Assembly (NCBI RefSeq): GCF_001513955.1
Contig: NZ_KQ948148.1
Coordinates: 673,905 to 737,904, forward strand
DNA length: 64,000 nt
Source: Streptomyces pseudovenezuelae
Lineage (GTDB): Bacteria; Actinomycetota; Actinomycetes; Streptomycetales; Streptomycetaceae
Reading direction: 5' to 3'
Shown: one piece after another, positions 43,686 to 53,007 of the stretch
Numbering within the stretch: the stretch's first letter is position 1
Layout: each line of letters opens with the position of its first letter
The notes under the pieces: model-generated
Told to the model about the DNA's origin: nothing
Seen by the model: only the letters and a program-made list of their open reading frames with translations
Database searches by the model: none
Translations under genes and position numbers: made by a program

Positions 43686-45439
43686 GTCGGCGGCTCCAGC
43701 CGTGCGATCGCGCGCAGTGCCTTCGGCGCCCACCGGGCCAGGGCGTGGGCGCCGCGGGCCTCCGGGGTGACCGGTACGACGGCCTGGTTGCGCACGACCG
43801 CTCTCAGGATGGCGTCGGCGACCTTCTCGGGCGGGTAGTTCCGCAGCTGGTAGAGGCGGGCCGTGCGCTTCTGGCGGCGCTTCTCCTCGGCGGCGTCGAG
43901 GCCCGCGAAGCGCGCGGTGGAGGTGATGGCGGTGTTGACGAAGCCGGGGCAGATCGCCGAGACACCGATCCCCCGGCCGGCCAGTTCGGCGCGCAGGCTC
44001 TCGCTGAGCATGAGGACGGCGGCCTTGGAGGTGCCGTAGGCGGACAGCGCCCTGGAGGGCTGGTAGGCGGCCGCTGACGCGATGTTGACGATGTGGCCGC
44101 CCTGTCCGCGCTCGGCCATCTGCCTGCCGAAGAGCCGGCAGCCGTGGATGACGCCCCACAGATTGACGTCGAGGACCTTCTTCCAGTCCTCGGTGGTGGT
44201 GTCGAAGAAGGAGCCGCCGATGCCGATGCCGGCGTTGTTGACCAGGACGTCCACCACGCCGTACTCGGCGGTGACCTTGGCGGCGAGTTTCTCCATGGCC
44301 TGTTCGTCGGAGACGTCCACGGTCTCCGCCCAGGCCTCGGGAGCGCCGAGCAGCCGGGACAGCTCGGCGGTGCGGGCGGCGGACTCGGTGTCCCGGTCGA
44401 CGGCGACCACGCGCGCGCCGGCCTCGGCGAAGGCGAACGCGGTGGCCCGTCCGATGCCGCTGCCCGCGCCCGTGACGAGGACGAGCTGCCCGCCGAACCG
44501 GTCGGCGTGCTTCCCGGTCGCCTGTACGGTGCTCCGGCCGCCTTCGACGGAGGTCACGAACTCCGTGATCCACGCCGACAGCTGGTCGGGCCGGGAGCGG
44601 GGGATCCAGTGCTTGGCGGGCAGCGTGCGCCGGGTCAGCCGCGGGGCCCACTGCTCCAGGCCGTCGTAGAGCTTCTCCGAGAGGAACGCGTCCCCCAGGG
44701 GCGTGATGAGCTGCACGGGTGCGTGGGCGTACGCGTCGGGGCGCGGGTGGCGCAGCCGGGCCCGGATGTTGTCGCGGTACAGCCAGGCGCCGTGGGCCGC
44801 GTCGGTGGGCAGCGAGGCGGTCGGGTAGCCGTCGGCGGGGATCTTCTCGGCGCGCTCCAGTACGCGCGGCCAGACCTTGCCGAGCGGGCCGCGCCAGGCC
44901 AGTTCGGGCAGGGCGGGGGTGTGCAGTGCGTACACGTACCAGGACTTGGCGCCCTGGCCGAGGAGCTGGCCGACGCGGCGCGGGGTGGGGCGCTTGAGGC
45001 GGCCCGCGATCCAGTGGCCGAAGTGGTCGAGGGAGGGTCCGGACATCGAGGTGAAGGACGCGATGCGGCCCTCGGTGCGCCGGACGGTGACGAACTCCCA
45101 GGCCTGCACCGAGCCCCAGTCGTGTCCGACCAGGTGGACGGGCCGGTCCGGGCTGACGGCGTCCGCGACGGCCAGGAAGTCGTCCGTCAGCTTCTCCAGG
45201 GTGAACCCTCCGCGCAGCGGCTCGGGTGCCGTGGAGCGGCCGTGGCCGCGGACGTCGTAGAGGACGACGTGGAAGCGGCCGGCGAGGCGGGCGGCGACGT
45301 CGGACCAGACCTCCTTGCTGTCCGGGTAGCCGTGCACCAGGATCACGGTCGGCTGTCGGGGGTCGCCCAGTTCGGCCACGCACAGGTCGACTCCGCCGGT
45401 GCGTACCCGGCGCTCGCGCGCATCGTCGAGCAAGGTCAC
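43682..45439 (-). CDS. EphD-like fusion: alpha/beta-hydrolase (epoxide hydrolase) plus short-chain dehydrogenase
   Basis: 585 residues. The N-terminal hydrolase (1 to about 300) has oxyanion motif HGYPDSKEVW and nucleophile motif VGHDWGS, with Asp as in epoxide hydrolases. The C-terminal SDR (about 315-585) has cofactor motif TGAGSGIG, NNAG and catalytic YGTSK. Mycobacterium tuberculosis EphD has the same layout. GTG 45439 follows GGAGGAGAA and overlaps the peptidase stop (GTGA). A likely scheme is epoxide opening followed by diol oxidation, which is an inference. Confidence 0.9.
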   Translation of the reverse strand: MTLLDDARERRVRTGGVDLCVAELGDPRQPTVILVHGYPDSKEVWSDVAARLAGRFHVVLYDVRGHGRSTAPEPLRGGFTLEKLTDDFLAVADAVSPDRPVHLVGHDWGSVQAWEFVTVRRTEGRIASFTSMSGPSLDHFGHWIAGRLKRPTPRRVGQLLGQGAKSWYVYALHTPALPELAWRGPLGKVWPRVLERAEKIPADGYPTASLPTDAAHGAWLYRDNIRARLRHPRPDAYAHAPVQLITPLGDAFLSEKLYDGLEQWAPRLTRRTLPAKHWIPRSRPDQLSAWITEFVTSVEGGRSTVQATGKHADRFGGQLVLVTGAGSGIGRATAFAFAEAGARVVAVDRDTESAARTAELSRLLGAPEAWAETVDVSDEQAMEKLAAKVTAEYGVVDVLVNNAGIGIGGSFFDTTTEDWKKVLDVNLWGVIHGCRLFGRQMAERGQGGHIVNIASAAAYQPSRALSAYGTSKAAVLMLSESLRAELAGRGIGVSAICPGFVNTAITSTARFAGLDAAEEKRRQKRTARLYQLRNYPPEKVADAILRAVVRNQAVVPVTPEARGAHALARWAPKALRAIARLEPPT

Positions 45440-46278
45440 TTCTCCTCCGCCCAGCGCCGCACGTGCGGCAGGTCGTCGTCCAGCCAGAAAGCGCTCTGCT
45501 CGGGATCCCGGGAGTCGGTGACGACCAGGATCTCCTCGAACTTGGCGCCGGTGCCCCGGAATCCGAGGTGCGGTTCGACCGCCCACAGGCCCGGCTGCGG
45601 CGGGTGGTCGGAGAAGCGGTACGGCGACCACAGGGGCGACCAGCCCTCCCGGTGACCGTGCAGCGCGTCGGCGGCCAGGCCTTTCAGGGACTGGGTGCCG
45701 AACCCGAGGACATGCGGTGACCAGCGGCGCTGCTTGACCTGGTCGACCTTGTGGGCGATCACGCCGAAGGGGTACGCGCGGTGCCGGTTGGCGTAGCCCT
45801 GGCGGACCATGAGGCGGTCGACGTCCTCGTAGATCTCGCGCAGCGGCCGCCGCTCACGGACCTCGCGCAGGATCAGCTCGCGGTGCGCCTCCAGGTCGGC
45901 CATCAGCCGGTCCTGGACCGGGTTGACGCCGAGCGAGCCGGAGTAGCCGATGTCCGCGGTGCAGCCCCCGTGGACCGGGGCCATGTCCAGGATGAACGGC
46001 ATCCCGGGCTCCAGTCGGCGGTCGGTGGGGAAGAACTGGAGCGGCACGCGGAAGCCGGTGAACGCCGTGCGGTCGCCGAACCAGGCGAAGGGCAGGTGGA
46101 ACCAGTCCCGCACGCCCCGCTCGCGCAGCCACTCGCGCTGCATCCGGGCGGCCTGCCGCTCGCTCACGCCGGGCTCCAGGCGGGCCGCGACCGCCTCCGC
46201 GCAGTCGTACGCGAGCCGCTGGACCTGCCTGAACCCCCGCAATCGGGTGGAGAGTTCGCTGTTCACTGCTGTGGTCAT
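45436..46278 (-). CDS. M24-family (Xaa-Pro aminopeptidase-like) metallopeptidase
   Basis: 280 residues of the creatinase/methionine-aminopeptidase fold without the N-terminal domain. The five metal ligands are in order: Asp in FILDMAPVHGG, Asp in TADIGYSG, His in VIAHKVD, Glu in VEPHLG, Glu in KFEEILV. It is first of the four coupled genes, with GAGG five bases ahead of ATG 46278. It may act on a small amide rather than a peptide, given its neighbours. Confidence 0.85.
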   Translation of the reverse strand: MTTAVNSELSTRLRGFRQVQRLAYDCAEAVAARLEPGVSERQAARMQREWLRERGVRDWFHLPFAWFGDRTAFTGFRVPLQFFPTDRRLEPGMPFILDMAPVHGGCTADIGYSGSLGVNPVQDRLMADLEAHRELILREVRERRPLREIYEDVDRLMVRQGYANRHRAYPFGVIAHKVDQVKQRRWSPHVLGFGTQSLKGLAADALHGHREGWSPLWSPYRFSDHPPQPGLWAVEPHLGFRGTGAKFEEILVVTDSRDPEQSAFWLDDDLPHVRRWAEEK

Positions 46279-46527
46279 GCCGCCTCGTCCCCGTCGACCG
46301 CGGTACGTGCCCGTAACGTGACACTGGCGAATGTGACAGTCATTGGAGGCTGCGTCAATAGGGCCCGGACCGGGCTGTGGAAAAACCCGCCGACGGGGAA
46401 AACGGCGGCCGCGTTGTTGGACTTCAGGGTGACCCCTAGGTGCCCGTACCTCTGGAGTCTGATGCCGATGCAGCTCTGCGGGGTGACGACCTGAGTGGTC
46501 CGCGTCACTACTGTCGGGGATGTGACT

Positions 46528-47493
46528 GTGATCGCGACCGAAAGCCTGAGCAAGCGGTTCCCCCGGGTGACCGCGCTTGACCGGCTCTCCTTGGACGTCG
46601 GACCCGGTGTTACCGGACTCGTCGGCGCCAACGGAGCCGGCAAGTCCACCATGATCAAGATCCTGCTGGGTCTGTCCCCCGCGTCCGAGGGCCGTGCCGA
46701 AGTGCTCGGGCTCGATGTCGCGACCAAGGGCGCCGCCATCCGTGAGCGGGTCGGCTACATGCCGGAGCACGACTGCCTGCCGCCCGACGTCTCGGCCACC
46801 GAGTTCGTCGTGCACATGGCCCGCATGTCCGGCCTGCCGCCCACCGCCGCGCGTGAGCGCACCGCGGACACCCTGCGCCATGTCGGCCTGTACGAGGAGC
46901 GCTACCGCCCCATCGGCGGCTACTCGACCGGCATGAAGCAGCGCGTGAAGCTCGCGCAGGCCCTGGTGCACGACCCCCAGCTGGTCTTCCTCGACGAGCC
47001 GACCAACGGCCTCGACCCGGTCGGCCGCGACGACATGCTGGGCCTGATCCGCCGTATCTACACCGATTTCGGCATCTCGGTCCTGGTCACCTCGCACCTG
47101 CTGGGCGAGCTGGAGCGCACCTGCGACCACGTCGTCGTCATCGACGGCGGCAAGCTCCTGCGCTCCAGCTCCACCACCGACTTCACCCAGACCACGACGA
47201 CCCTCGCGGTCGAGGTCACCGACACCGACGAGCACCCGGACGGCACCCGCGCGGTGCGCGAGGCGCTCCAGGCGCGCGGTGTGGAGGTCCTCGACTCCCA
47301 GAGCGGGCTGCCGGGCGCCGGCCACATCCTGCTGCTGACCGCGCAGGGCGAGGAGACCTACGACGTCGTCCGGGACCTCGTCGCCGATCTCGGCCTGGGC
47401 CTGGTCCGCATGGAGCAGCGCAGGCACCACATCTCGGAAGTCTTCACCAACGAGGACGAGCAGCGGAAGGAGGCCGTCGGCCATGGCAGTTGA
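46528..47493 (+). CDS. ABC transporter ATPase (first of two)
   Basis: 321 residues. Walker A GANGAGKST, signature YSTGMKQRVKLAQAL and Walker B LVFLDEPTNGLD. GTG 46528 is chosen for GGGGA seven bases ahead; GTG 46522 and a start at 46495 are in frame. It opens a four-gene operon with two ATPases and two permeases. The stop overlaps the next start by 11 bp. The exported substrate is unknown. Confidence 0.87.
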   Translation: MIATESLSKRFPRVTALDRLSLDVGPGVTGLVGANGAGKSTMIKILLGLSPASEGRAEVLGLDVATKGAAIRERVGYMPEHDCLPPDVSATEFVVHMARMSGLPPTAARERTADTLRHVGLYEERYRPIGGYSTGMKQRVKLAQALVHDPQLVFLDEPTNGLDPVGRDDMLGLIRRIYTDFGISVLVTSHLLGELERTCDHVVVIDGGKLLRSSSTTDFTQTTTTLAVEVTDTDEHPDGTRAVREALQARGVEVLDSQSGLPGAGHILLLTAQGEETYDVVRDLVADLGLGLVRMEQRRHHISEVFTNEDEQRKEAVGHGS

Positions 47494-48391
47494 GCACCCG
47501 GTCACCGTCCCCTCGGGTGACCAGACCCGCATCCACAACATCGGCTACCGCACCTACGACGGCCCCCGGCTCGGCCGTTCCTACGCCACCCGCTCGCTGT
47601 ACTCGCAGTCCCTGCGCGGCGCCTACGGCCTCGGCCGTTCGGTGAAGTCCAAGGTGCTGCCGATGCTGCTGTTCGTCGTGATGTGCGTGCCCGCGGCCAT
47701 CATGGTGGCCGTCGCGGTCGCCACGAAGGCGCACGACCTGCCCGTCGACTACACGCGGTACGCGATCATCATGCAGGCCGTCATCAGCCTGTACGTGGCC
47801 TCGCAGGCTCCTCAGTCCGTCTCGCGCGACCTGCGCTTCAAGACCGTGCCGCTGTACTTCTCGCGGCCCATCGAGACGGCGGACTACGTGCGCGCCAAGT
47901 ACGCGGCGCTGGCCTCGGCGATGTTCATCCTGACCGCCGCCCCGCTGATCGTGCTCTATGTGGGCGCGCTCCTGGCCAAGCTGGACTTCGCCGACCAGAC
48001 CAAGGGGTTCGGCCAGGGCCTCGTCTCGGTGGCGCTGCTCTCGCTGCTCTTCGCCGGTATCGGCCTGGTCATCGCGTCGGTCACTCCGCGCCGCGGCTTC
48101 GGCATCGCGGCCGTGATCGCCGTCATGACCATCTCCTATGGCGCGGTCTCCACCCTCCAGGCCATCGCCGACGCCCAGGGCAGCTCCAGTGCCGTCCCGT
48201 GGATCGGCCTGTTCTCGCCGGTCACGCTCATCGACGGACTGCAGTCCGCGTTCCTCGGCGCGAACTCGGCGTTCCCGGGAGCGGTCGGTCCGTCGAACGG
48301 CGAGGGCGTGGTCTACGTCCTGGCCGTCCTCGGCCTGATCGCCGCCAGCTACGGCCTGCTGATGCGCCGCTACAAGAAGGTGGGACTGTGA
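47483..48391 (+). CDS. ABC-2-type transporter permease
   Basis: 302 residues with about six membrane helices after a hydrophilic start (HNIGYRTYDGPRLGR). Overlaps the preceding ATPase, and the following ATPase starts on its stop (GTGA). Confidence 0.83.
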   Translation: MAVEHPVTVPSGDQTRIHNIGYRTYDGPRLGRSYATRSLYSQSLRGAYGLGRSVKSKVLPMLLFVVMCVPAAIMVAVAVATKAHDLPVDYTRYAIIMQAVISLYVASQAPQSVSRDLRFKTVPLYFSRPIETADYVRAKYAALASAMFILTAAPLIVLYVGALLAKLDFADQTKGFGQGLVSVALLSLLFAGIGLVIASVTPRRGFGIAAVIAVMTISYGAVSTLQAIADAQGSSSAVPWIGLFSPVTLIDGLQSAFLGANSAFPGAVGPSNGEGVVYVLAVLGLIAASYGLLMRRYKKVGL

Positions 48392-49299
48392 CCACGCTCC
48401 AGATCGACCATGTCTCCCGCTGGTTCGGCAACGTGGTCGCCGTCAACGACATCACCATGACGATCGGCCCCGGCGTCACCGGCCTCCTGGGCCCCAACGG
48501 CGCCGGCAAGTCCACCCTCATCAACATGATGGGCGGCTTCCTCGCCCCCTCCACCGGCACCGTCACCCTCGACGGACAGCAGGTGTGGCGCAACGAGGAG
48601 ATCTACAAGCACATCGGCATCGTCCCCGAGCGCGAGGCGATGTACGACTTCCTCACCGGGCGCGAGTTCGTCGTCGCCAACGCCGAGCTGCACGGCCTCG
48701 GCGCCAAGGCCGCCCAGAAGGCGCTGGCCACGGTCGAGATGGAGTACGCGCAGGACCGCAAGATCTCGACGTACTCCAAGGGCATGCGCCAGCGCGTGAA
48801 GATGGCGAGCGCGCTCGTCCACGACCCCTCGCTGCTCCTGCTCGACGAGCCCTTCAACGGCATGGACCCGCGCCAGCGGATGCAGCTCATGGACCTGCTG
48901 CGGCGCATGGGCGACGAGGGCCGCACCGTGCTGTTCTCCTCGCACATCCTGGAGGAGGTCGAGCAGCTCGCCTGGCACATCGAGGTGGTCGTCGCGGGCC
49001 GGCACGCGGCCAGTGGCGACTTCCGCAGGATCCGCCGCCTGATGACCGACCGTCCGCACCGCTATCTGGTGCGTTCCAGCGACGACCGCGCCCTCGCGGC
49101 CGCGCTCATCGCCGACCCGTCGACGTCCGGCATCGAGGTCGACCTGGCGGAGGGCGCGTTGCGCGTGCAGGCCGTCGACTTCGGCCGTTTCACCACGCTG
49201 CTGCCCAAGGTCGCGCGCGACCACGGCATCCGACTGCTCACGGTCTCGCCCTCCGACGAGTCCCTCGAGTCCGTCTTCTCGTATCTCGTCGCGGCGTAG
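48388..49299 (+). CDS. ABC transporter ATPase (second of two)
   Basis: 303 residues. Walker A GPNGAGKST, signature YSKGMRQRVKMASAL and Walker B LLLLDEPFNGMD. It shares the overall plan of the first ATPase, so the operon probably grew by duplication. The C-terminal domain of about 80 residues is shared with gliding/antibiotic-type exporters of the CcmA group. Confidence 0.87.
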   Translation: MTTLQIDHVSRWFGNVVAVNDITMTIGPGVTGLLGPNGAGKSTLINMMGGFLAPSTGTVTLDGQQVWRNEEIYKHIGIVPEREAMYDFLTGREFVVANAELHGLGAKAAQKALATVEMEYAQDRKISTYSKGMRQRVKMASALVHDPSLLLLDEPFNGMDPRQRMQLMDLLRRMGDEGRTVLFSSHILEEVEQLAWHIEVVVAGRHAASGDFRRIRRLMTDRPHRYLVRSSDDRALAAALIADPSTSGIEVDLAEGALRVQAVDFGRFTTLLPKVARDHGIRLLTVSPSDESLESVFSYLVAA

Positions 49300-49310
49300 G
49301 AGGCCGAAAG

Positions 49311-50030
49311 ATGTACGACCCCACAGTCGCCCGACTCACCTACCGGGCCCTGCTCGGCCGCCGCAGGGCCCTCATCCTGGGCGCCCTGCCCCTGCTGTTG
49401 ATCGTGATCTCCGTGATCGTGCGCGCCCTGGTCGGCGCCGACGATCAGACCGCGTCCGACCTGCTGGGCGGGCTCGCGCTCGCCACCATGGTGCCGATCA
49501 TCGGCGTCATCGCGGGCACCGGGGCGATCGGCCCGGAGATCGACGACGGTTCGGTGGTGTACCTGCTGTCCAAGCCGGTCAAGCGGCCGACGATCATCTT
49601 CACCAAGCTGATCGTGGCGATCGCCGTGACGATGGTGTTCTCGGCCCTTCCGACGCTGATCGCGGGCCTCATCCTCAACGGCAACGGCCAGCAGATCGCC
49701 GTCGCCTACACGGTGGCCGCGCTGGTCTCCTCGATCGCCTACGCGGCGCTCTTCCTGCTGCTCGGCACGGTGTCCCGGCACGCGGTGGTCTTCGGTCTGG
49801 TCTACGCGCTGGTCTGGGAGGCCCTGTTCGGCTCCCTGGTCGCCGGGGCGAAGACCCTGAGCGTCCAGCAGTGGTCGCTGGCCGTCGCCCACAAGGTCGC
49901 GGGCGGGGACCTGGTCACCTCGGACGTCTCCCTGCCGACGGCCACCGTCCTGCTGGTCGTGGTGACCGTCCTCGCGACCTGGTACGCGGGACAGAAGCTG
50001 CGGTCGCTGACGCTGGCGGGCGAGGAGTAA
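49311..50030 (+). CDS. ABC-2-type transporter permease (shorter)
   Basis: 239 residues, about six membrane helices. IDDGSVVYLLSKPVKRPTI is the ABC-2 permease loop. It is last in the four-gene set and pairs most likely with the ATPase just upstream, 12 bp away, with AGGAGG ahead of the ATG. Confidence 0.83.
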   Translation: MYDPTVARLTYRALLGRRRALILGALPLLLIVISVIVRALVGADDQTASDLLGGLALATMVPIIGVIAGTGAIGPEIDDGSVVYLLSKPVKRPTIIFTKLIVAIAVTMVFSALPTLIAGLILNGNGQQIAVAYTVAALVSSIAYAALFLLLGTVSRHAVVFGLVYALVWEALFGSLVAGAKTLSVQQWSLAVAHKVAGGDLVTSDVSLPTATVLLVVVTVLATWYAGQKLRSLTLAGEE

Positions 50031-50126
50031 GCGCCCCTGACGTCCCGCTTATTGACCGGGACTTCACCGATGTCCGGTCACACTGGACAAAGGGGAACGT
50101 CGGGCTGCGAGTCGAAGGGAACGGGC

Positions 50127-50324
50127 ATGGCAGACGACTGGGACGACCTCGTGCTGGACGAGGACTTCATACGGTCCGCGGGGACGACCGAGCCGTCTGC
50201 CCGCGCCCGGATGCTGGCGGCGCGCTGGCGTGACGAGGAGCCCGAACCGCAGCCCTGGCGCTCCGACGAGCCGCCCGCCGGGTGGTTCTTCAGCAAGCGC
50301 CGACGGCGGTGGCGGCGTCGCTAG
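50127..50324 (+). CDS. small acidic/basic hypothetical protein
   Basis: 65 residues from ATG 50127 (MADDWDDLVLDEDFIRSAG). The first half is acidic, and the tail ends in FFSKRRRRWRRR. No domain is recognised. A start at 50052 is in frame but unsupported; GGGAACGGG is near the chosen ATG. Such a charge-split protein might bind nucleic acid or membrane, which is speculation. Confidence 0.65.
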   Translation: MADDWDDLVLDEDFIRSAGTTEPSARARMLAARWRDEEPEPQPWRSDEPPAGWFFSKRRRRWRRR

Positions 50325-50591
50325 CCTCGAACACACGGCCGCATTTAATCGGTGGCGCCCAACTCGTCGTACCGGCACAGTGGTTGTGTCCACACCGCCG
50401 GACGACCCTCCGGCGCCACGTTCTGGGAGAGGAGCCGGACGACGTCCCTGCACGGCAGTACGTCCAGCTCCCGTCAGGGCGGCCCGCGGAGGACTCCGGT
50501 GTAGTTACGCCACCGTGGAGTCCAGCGCAGGAACCGCCCGGGGCGGCCGCTTCGAGCACGCGACGTCGCTCTCGCGTGAGGCCGCCCACCC

Positions 50592-50679
<88 letters not shown>

Positions 50680-50735
50680 CAAGACGTTGCCGGCCCGTCG
50701 ACGCGCTCCCGGCCCAGCCGGACAGCGCGCGGCCG

Positions 50736-51539
50736 TCAGCCCAGCAAGCGCTCCAGCACCACCGCGATTCCGTCCTCCTCGTTGGAGGACGTCACCTCGT
50801 CGGCCACCGCCTTGAGTTCCTCGTGTGCGTCCGCCATGGCCACGGCGTACGAGGCCCAGGCGAACATCGGGATGTCGTTGGGCATGTCGCCGAAGGCGAT
50901 CGTGTCCACCGCCTTCACGCCCAGGCGGCGGGCGGCCAAGGACAGGCCCGTGGCCTTGGACAGGCCCAGCGGGAGCAGTTCGACGATGCCCTCGCCCGAC
51001 AGCGCGACCGACACGAACCCGCCGGCGGCCCGCAGAGCGGCCTGCGCCAGTTCGTCGTCCGACAGCTCGGGATGCTGTATGTAGATCTTGTTCAGCGGGG
51101 CGGCCCACAGATCCGACGCGTCCGTGAACGGCGTCGACGGCAGGGCGCCCGTCACCGCGTACCCCGGCCCCACCAGCACGTCGCCGTCGAGGCCGTCACG
51201 GCTCGCCGCCAGGTACAGCGGGCCGACCTCCGCCTCGATCTTCGCGAGGGCCACTCCGGCGAGCTGCCGGTCCAGCGTCACCGACGTCAGCAGACGGTGT
51301 TCACCGGCGTGGTACACCTGTGCGCCCTGGCCGCAGACCGCGAGACCGTCGTAGCCGAGGTCGTCGAGGATGTGCCGGGTCCACGGGACGCCGCGTCCGG
51401 TCACGACGATGTGGGCGGCGCCCGCCGCGGTGGCCGCGGCGAGCGCGTCACGGGTGCGCTGCGAGACCGACTCGTCGGAGCGCAGGAGCGTTCCGTCGAG
51501 GTCGGTCGCGATCAGCCGGTACGGAAAGGGCCGGCTCAC
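50736..51539 (-). CDS. Cof-type HAD-IIB hydrolase, coupled to serS
   Basis: 267 residues. Motif I IATDLDGTLLRSDESVS and motif IV GDMPNDIPMFAW. GTG 51539 overlaps the serS stop (GTGA), so its translation follows serS. A paralogue is at 38818-39684. The substrate is unknown. Confidence 0.87.
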   Translation of the reverse strand: MSRPFPYRLIATDLDGTLLRSDESVSQRTRDALAAATAAGAAHIVVTGRGVPWTRHILDDLGYDGLAVCGQGAQVYHAGEHRLLTSVTLDRQLAGVALAKIEAEVGPLYLAASRDGLDGDVLVGPGYAVTGALPSTPFTDASDLWAAPLNKIYIQHPELSDDELAQAALRAAGGFVSVALSGEGIVELLPLGLSKATGLSLAARRLGVKAVDTIAFGDMPNDIPMFAWASYAVAMADAHEELKAVADEVTSSNEEDGIAVVLERLLG

Positions 51540-52813
51540 TTGGCGACCGGCTCCAGCAGCTCCCGGCCGCCCAGGTAGGGACGCAGCACCTCGGGCACCC
51601 GCACCGAACCGTCGGCCAGCTGGTGGTTCTCCAGGATCGCCACGATGGTGCGCGGTACGGCGCACAGCGTGCCGTTGAGCGTGGCCAGCGGCTGGACCTT
51701 CTTGCCGTCGCGCATGCGGACGGACAGGCGGCGGGCCTGGAAGCCGTCGCAGTTGGAGGCCGAGGTCAGCTCACGGTACTTGCCCTGGGTCGGGATCCAC
51801 GCCTCGCAGTCGTACTTGCGGGAGGCGGAGGAGCCGAGGTCGCCCGAGGCCACGTCGATGACCTGGAACGGCAGTTCAAGACCGGTCAGCCACTGCTTCT
51901 CCCAGTCCAGGAGCCGCTTGTGCTCGTTCTCCGCGTCCTCGGGGGCGACGTACGAGAACATCTCGACCTTGTCGAACTGGTGCACGCGGAAGATGCCCCG
52001 GGTGTCCTTGCCGTAGGTGCCGGCCTCGCGGCGGAAGCACGGCGAGAAGCCGGCGTAGCGCAGCGGCAGCTTGTCGGCGTCCAGGATCTCGTCCATGTGG
52101 TACGCGGCGAGCGGGACCTCGGAGGTGCCGACCAGGTAGTAGTCGTCCTTCTCCAGGTGGTAGACGTTCTCCGCGGCCTGGCCGAGGAAGCCGGTGCCCT
52201 CCATGGCGCGCGGGCGGACCAGTGCGGGGGTGAGCATCGGGGTGAAGCCGGCCTCGGTGGCCTGCGCGATCGCCGCGTTGACGAGGGCGAGCTCCAGGAG
52301 CGCGCCGACGCCGGTGAGGTAGTAGAAGCGCGAGCCGGACACCTTGGCGCCGCGCTCGACGTCGATGGCGCCCAGCGCCTCGCCGAGCTCCAGGTGGTCC
52401 TTGGGCTCGAAGCCCTCGGCACCGAAGTCGCGGATGGTGCCGTGCGTCTCCAGGACGACGAAGTCCTCCTCGCCGCCGACGGGGACGTCGGGGTGGACGA
52501 GGTTGCCGAGCTGCAGGGCGAGACGCTTGGTCTCGTCGTCGGCGTCGTGCTGAGCGGCCTCGGCGGCCTTGACGTCGGCCTTGAGCTGCTCCGCCTTCTG
52601 GAGCAGCTCGGCGCGCTCCTCCGGAGTGGCCTTGGGGATGAGCTTGCCGAGCGACTTCTGCTCGGAACGCAGCTCGTCGAAGCGGACGCCGGACGACCTG
52701 CGCCGCTCGTCGGCAGACAGGAGGGCGTCGACGAGGGCGACGTCCTCTCCACGGGCGCGCTGGGAGGCGCGCACTCGGTCGGGGTCCTCACGGAGCAGGC
52801 GAAGGTCAATCAC
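51536..52813 (-). CDS. serS: seryl-tRNA synthetase
   Basis: 425 residues. The N-terminal coiled-coil arm (about 30-105) is rich in Glu/Lys/Ala and grips the long variable arm of tRNA-Ser. The class II core has motif 2 FRREAGTYGKDTRG and the serine-site segment VGTSEVPLAAYH. It starts at GTG 52813. The HAD gene follows in the same operon. Confidence 0.96.
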   Translation of the reverse strand: MIDLRLLREDPDRVRASQRARGEDVALVDALLSADERRRSSGVRFDELRSEQKSLGKLIPKATPEERAELLQKAEQLKADVKAAEAAQHDADDETKRLALQLGNLVHPDVPVGGEEDFVVLETHGTIRDFGAEGFEPKDHLELGEALGAIDVERGAKVSGSRFYYLTGVGALLELALVNAAIAQATEAGFTPMLTPALVRPRAMEGTGFLGQAAENVYHLEKDDYYLVGTSEVPLAAYHMDEILDADKLPLRYAGFSPCFRREAGTYGKDTRGIFRVHQFDKVEMFSYVAPEDAENEHKRLLDWEKQWLTGLELPFQVIDVASGDLGSSASRKYDCEAWIPTQGKYRELTSASNCDGFQARRLSVRMRDGKKVQPLATLNGTLCAVPRTIVAILENHQLADGSVRVPEVLRPYLGGRELLEPVAK

Positions 52814-53007
52814 GCGGCCAAGGCTACCGGTGCGGGGATACGGCCCACGACTCACTATTCCCAGCCGTACCGAATCGTGTCTTACGTACCGCTATGGGTG
52901 AATTGCGGAGCGTGTCAATGAAAGGGGCGCCGGGTCCCCGGGACGAAGCATGGGCGGGGAGTCGGGTTGACTGGACTCCCTTGCGGCGAGCGGGACTTGG
53001 CGTGCGG

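Noticed and set aside
50325..50591. Possible small RNA (such as SRP RNA) ahead of tRNA-Ser
   Set aside because: I searched for the conserved SRP RNA tetraloop and GGAAGCAGC region and did not find it; nothing else is recognisable.
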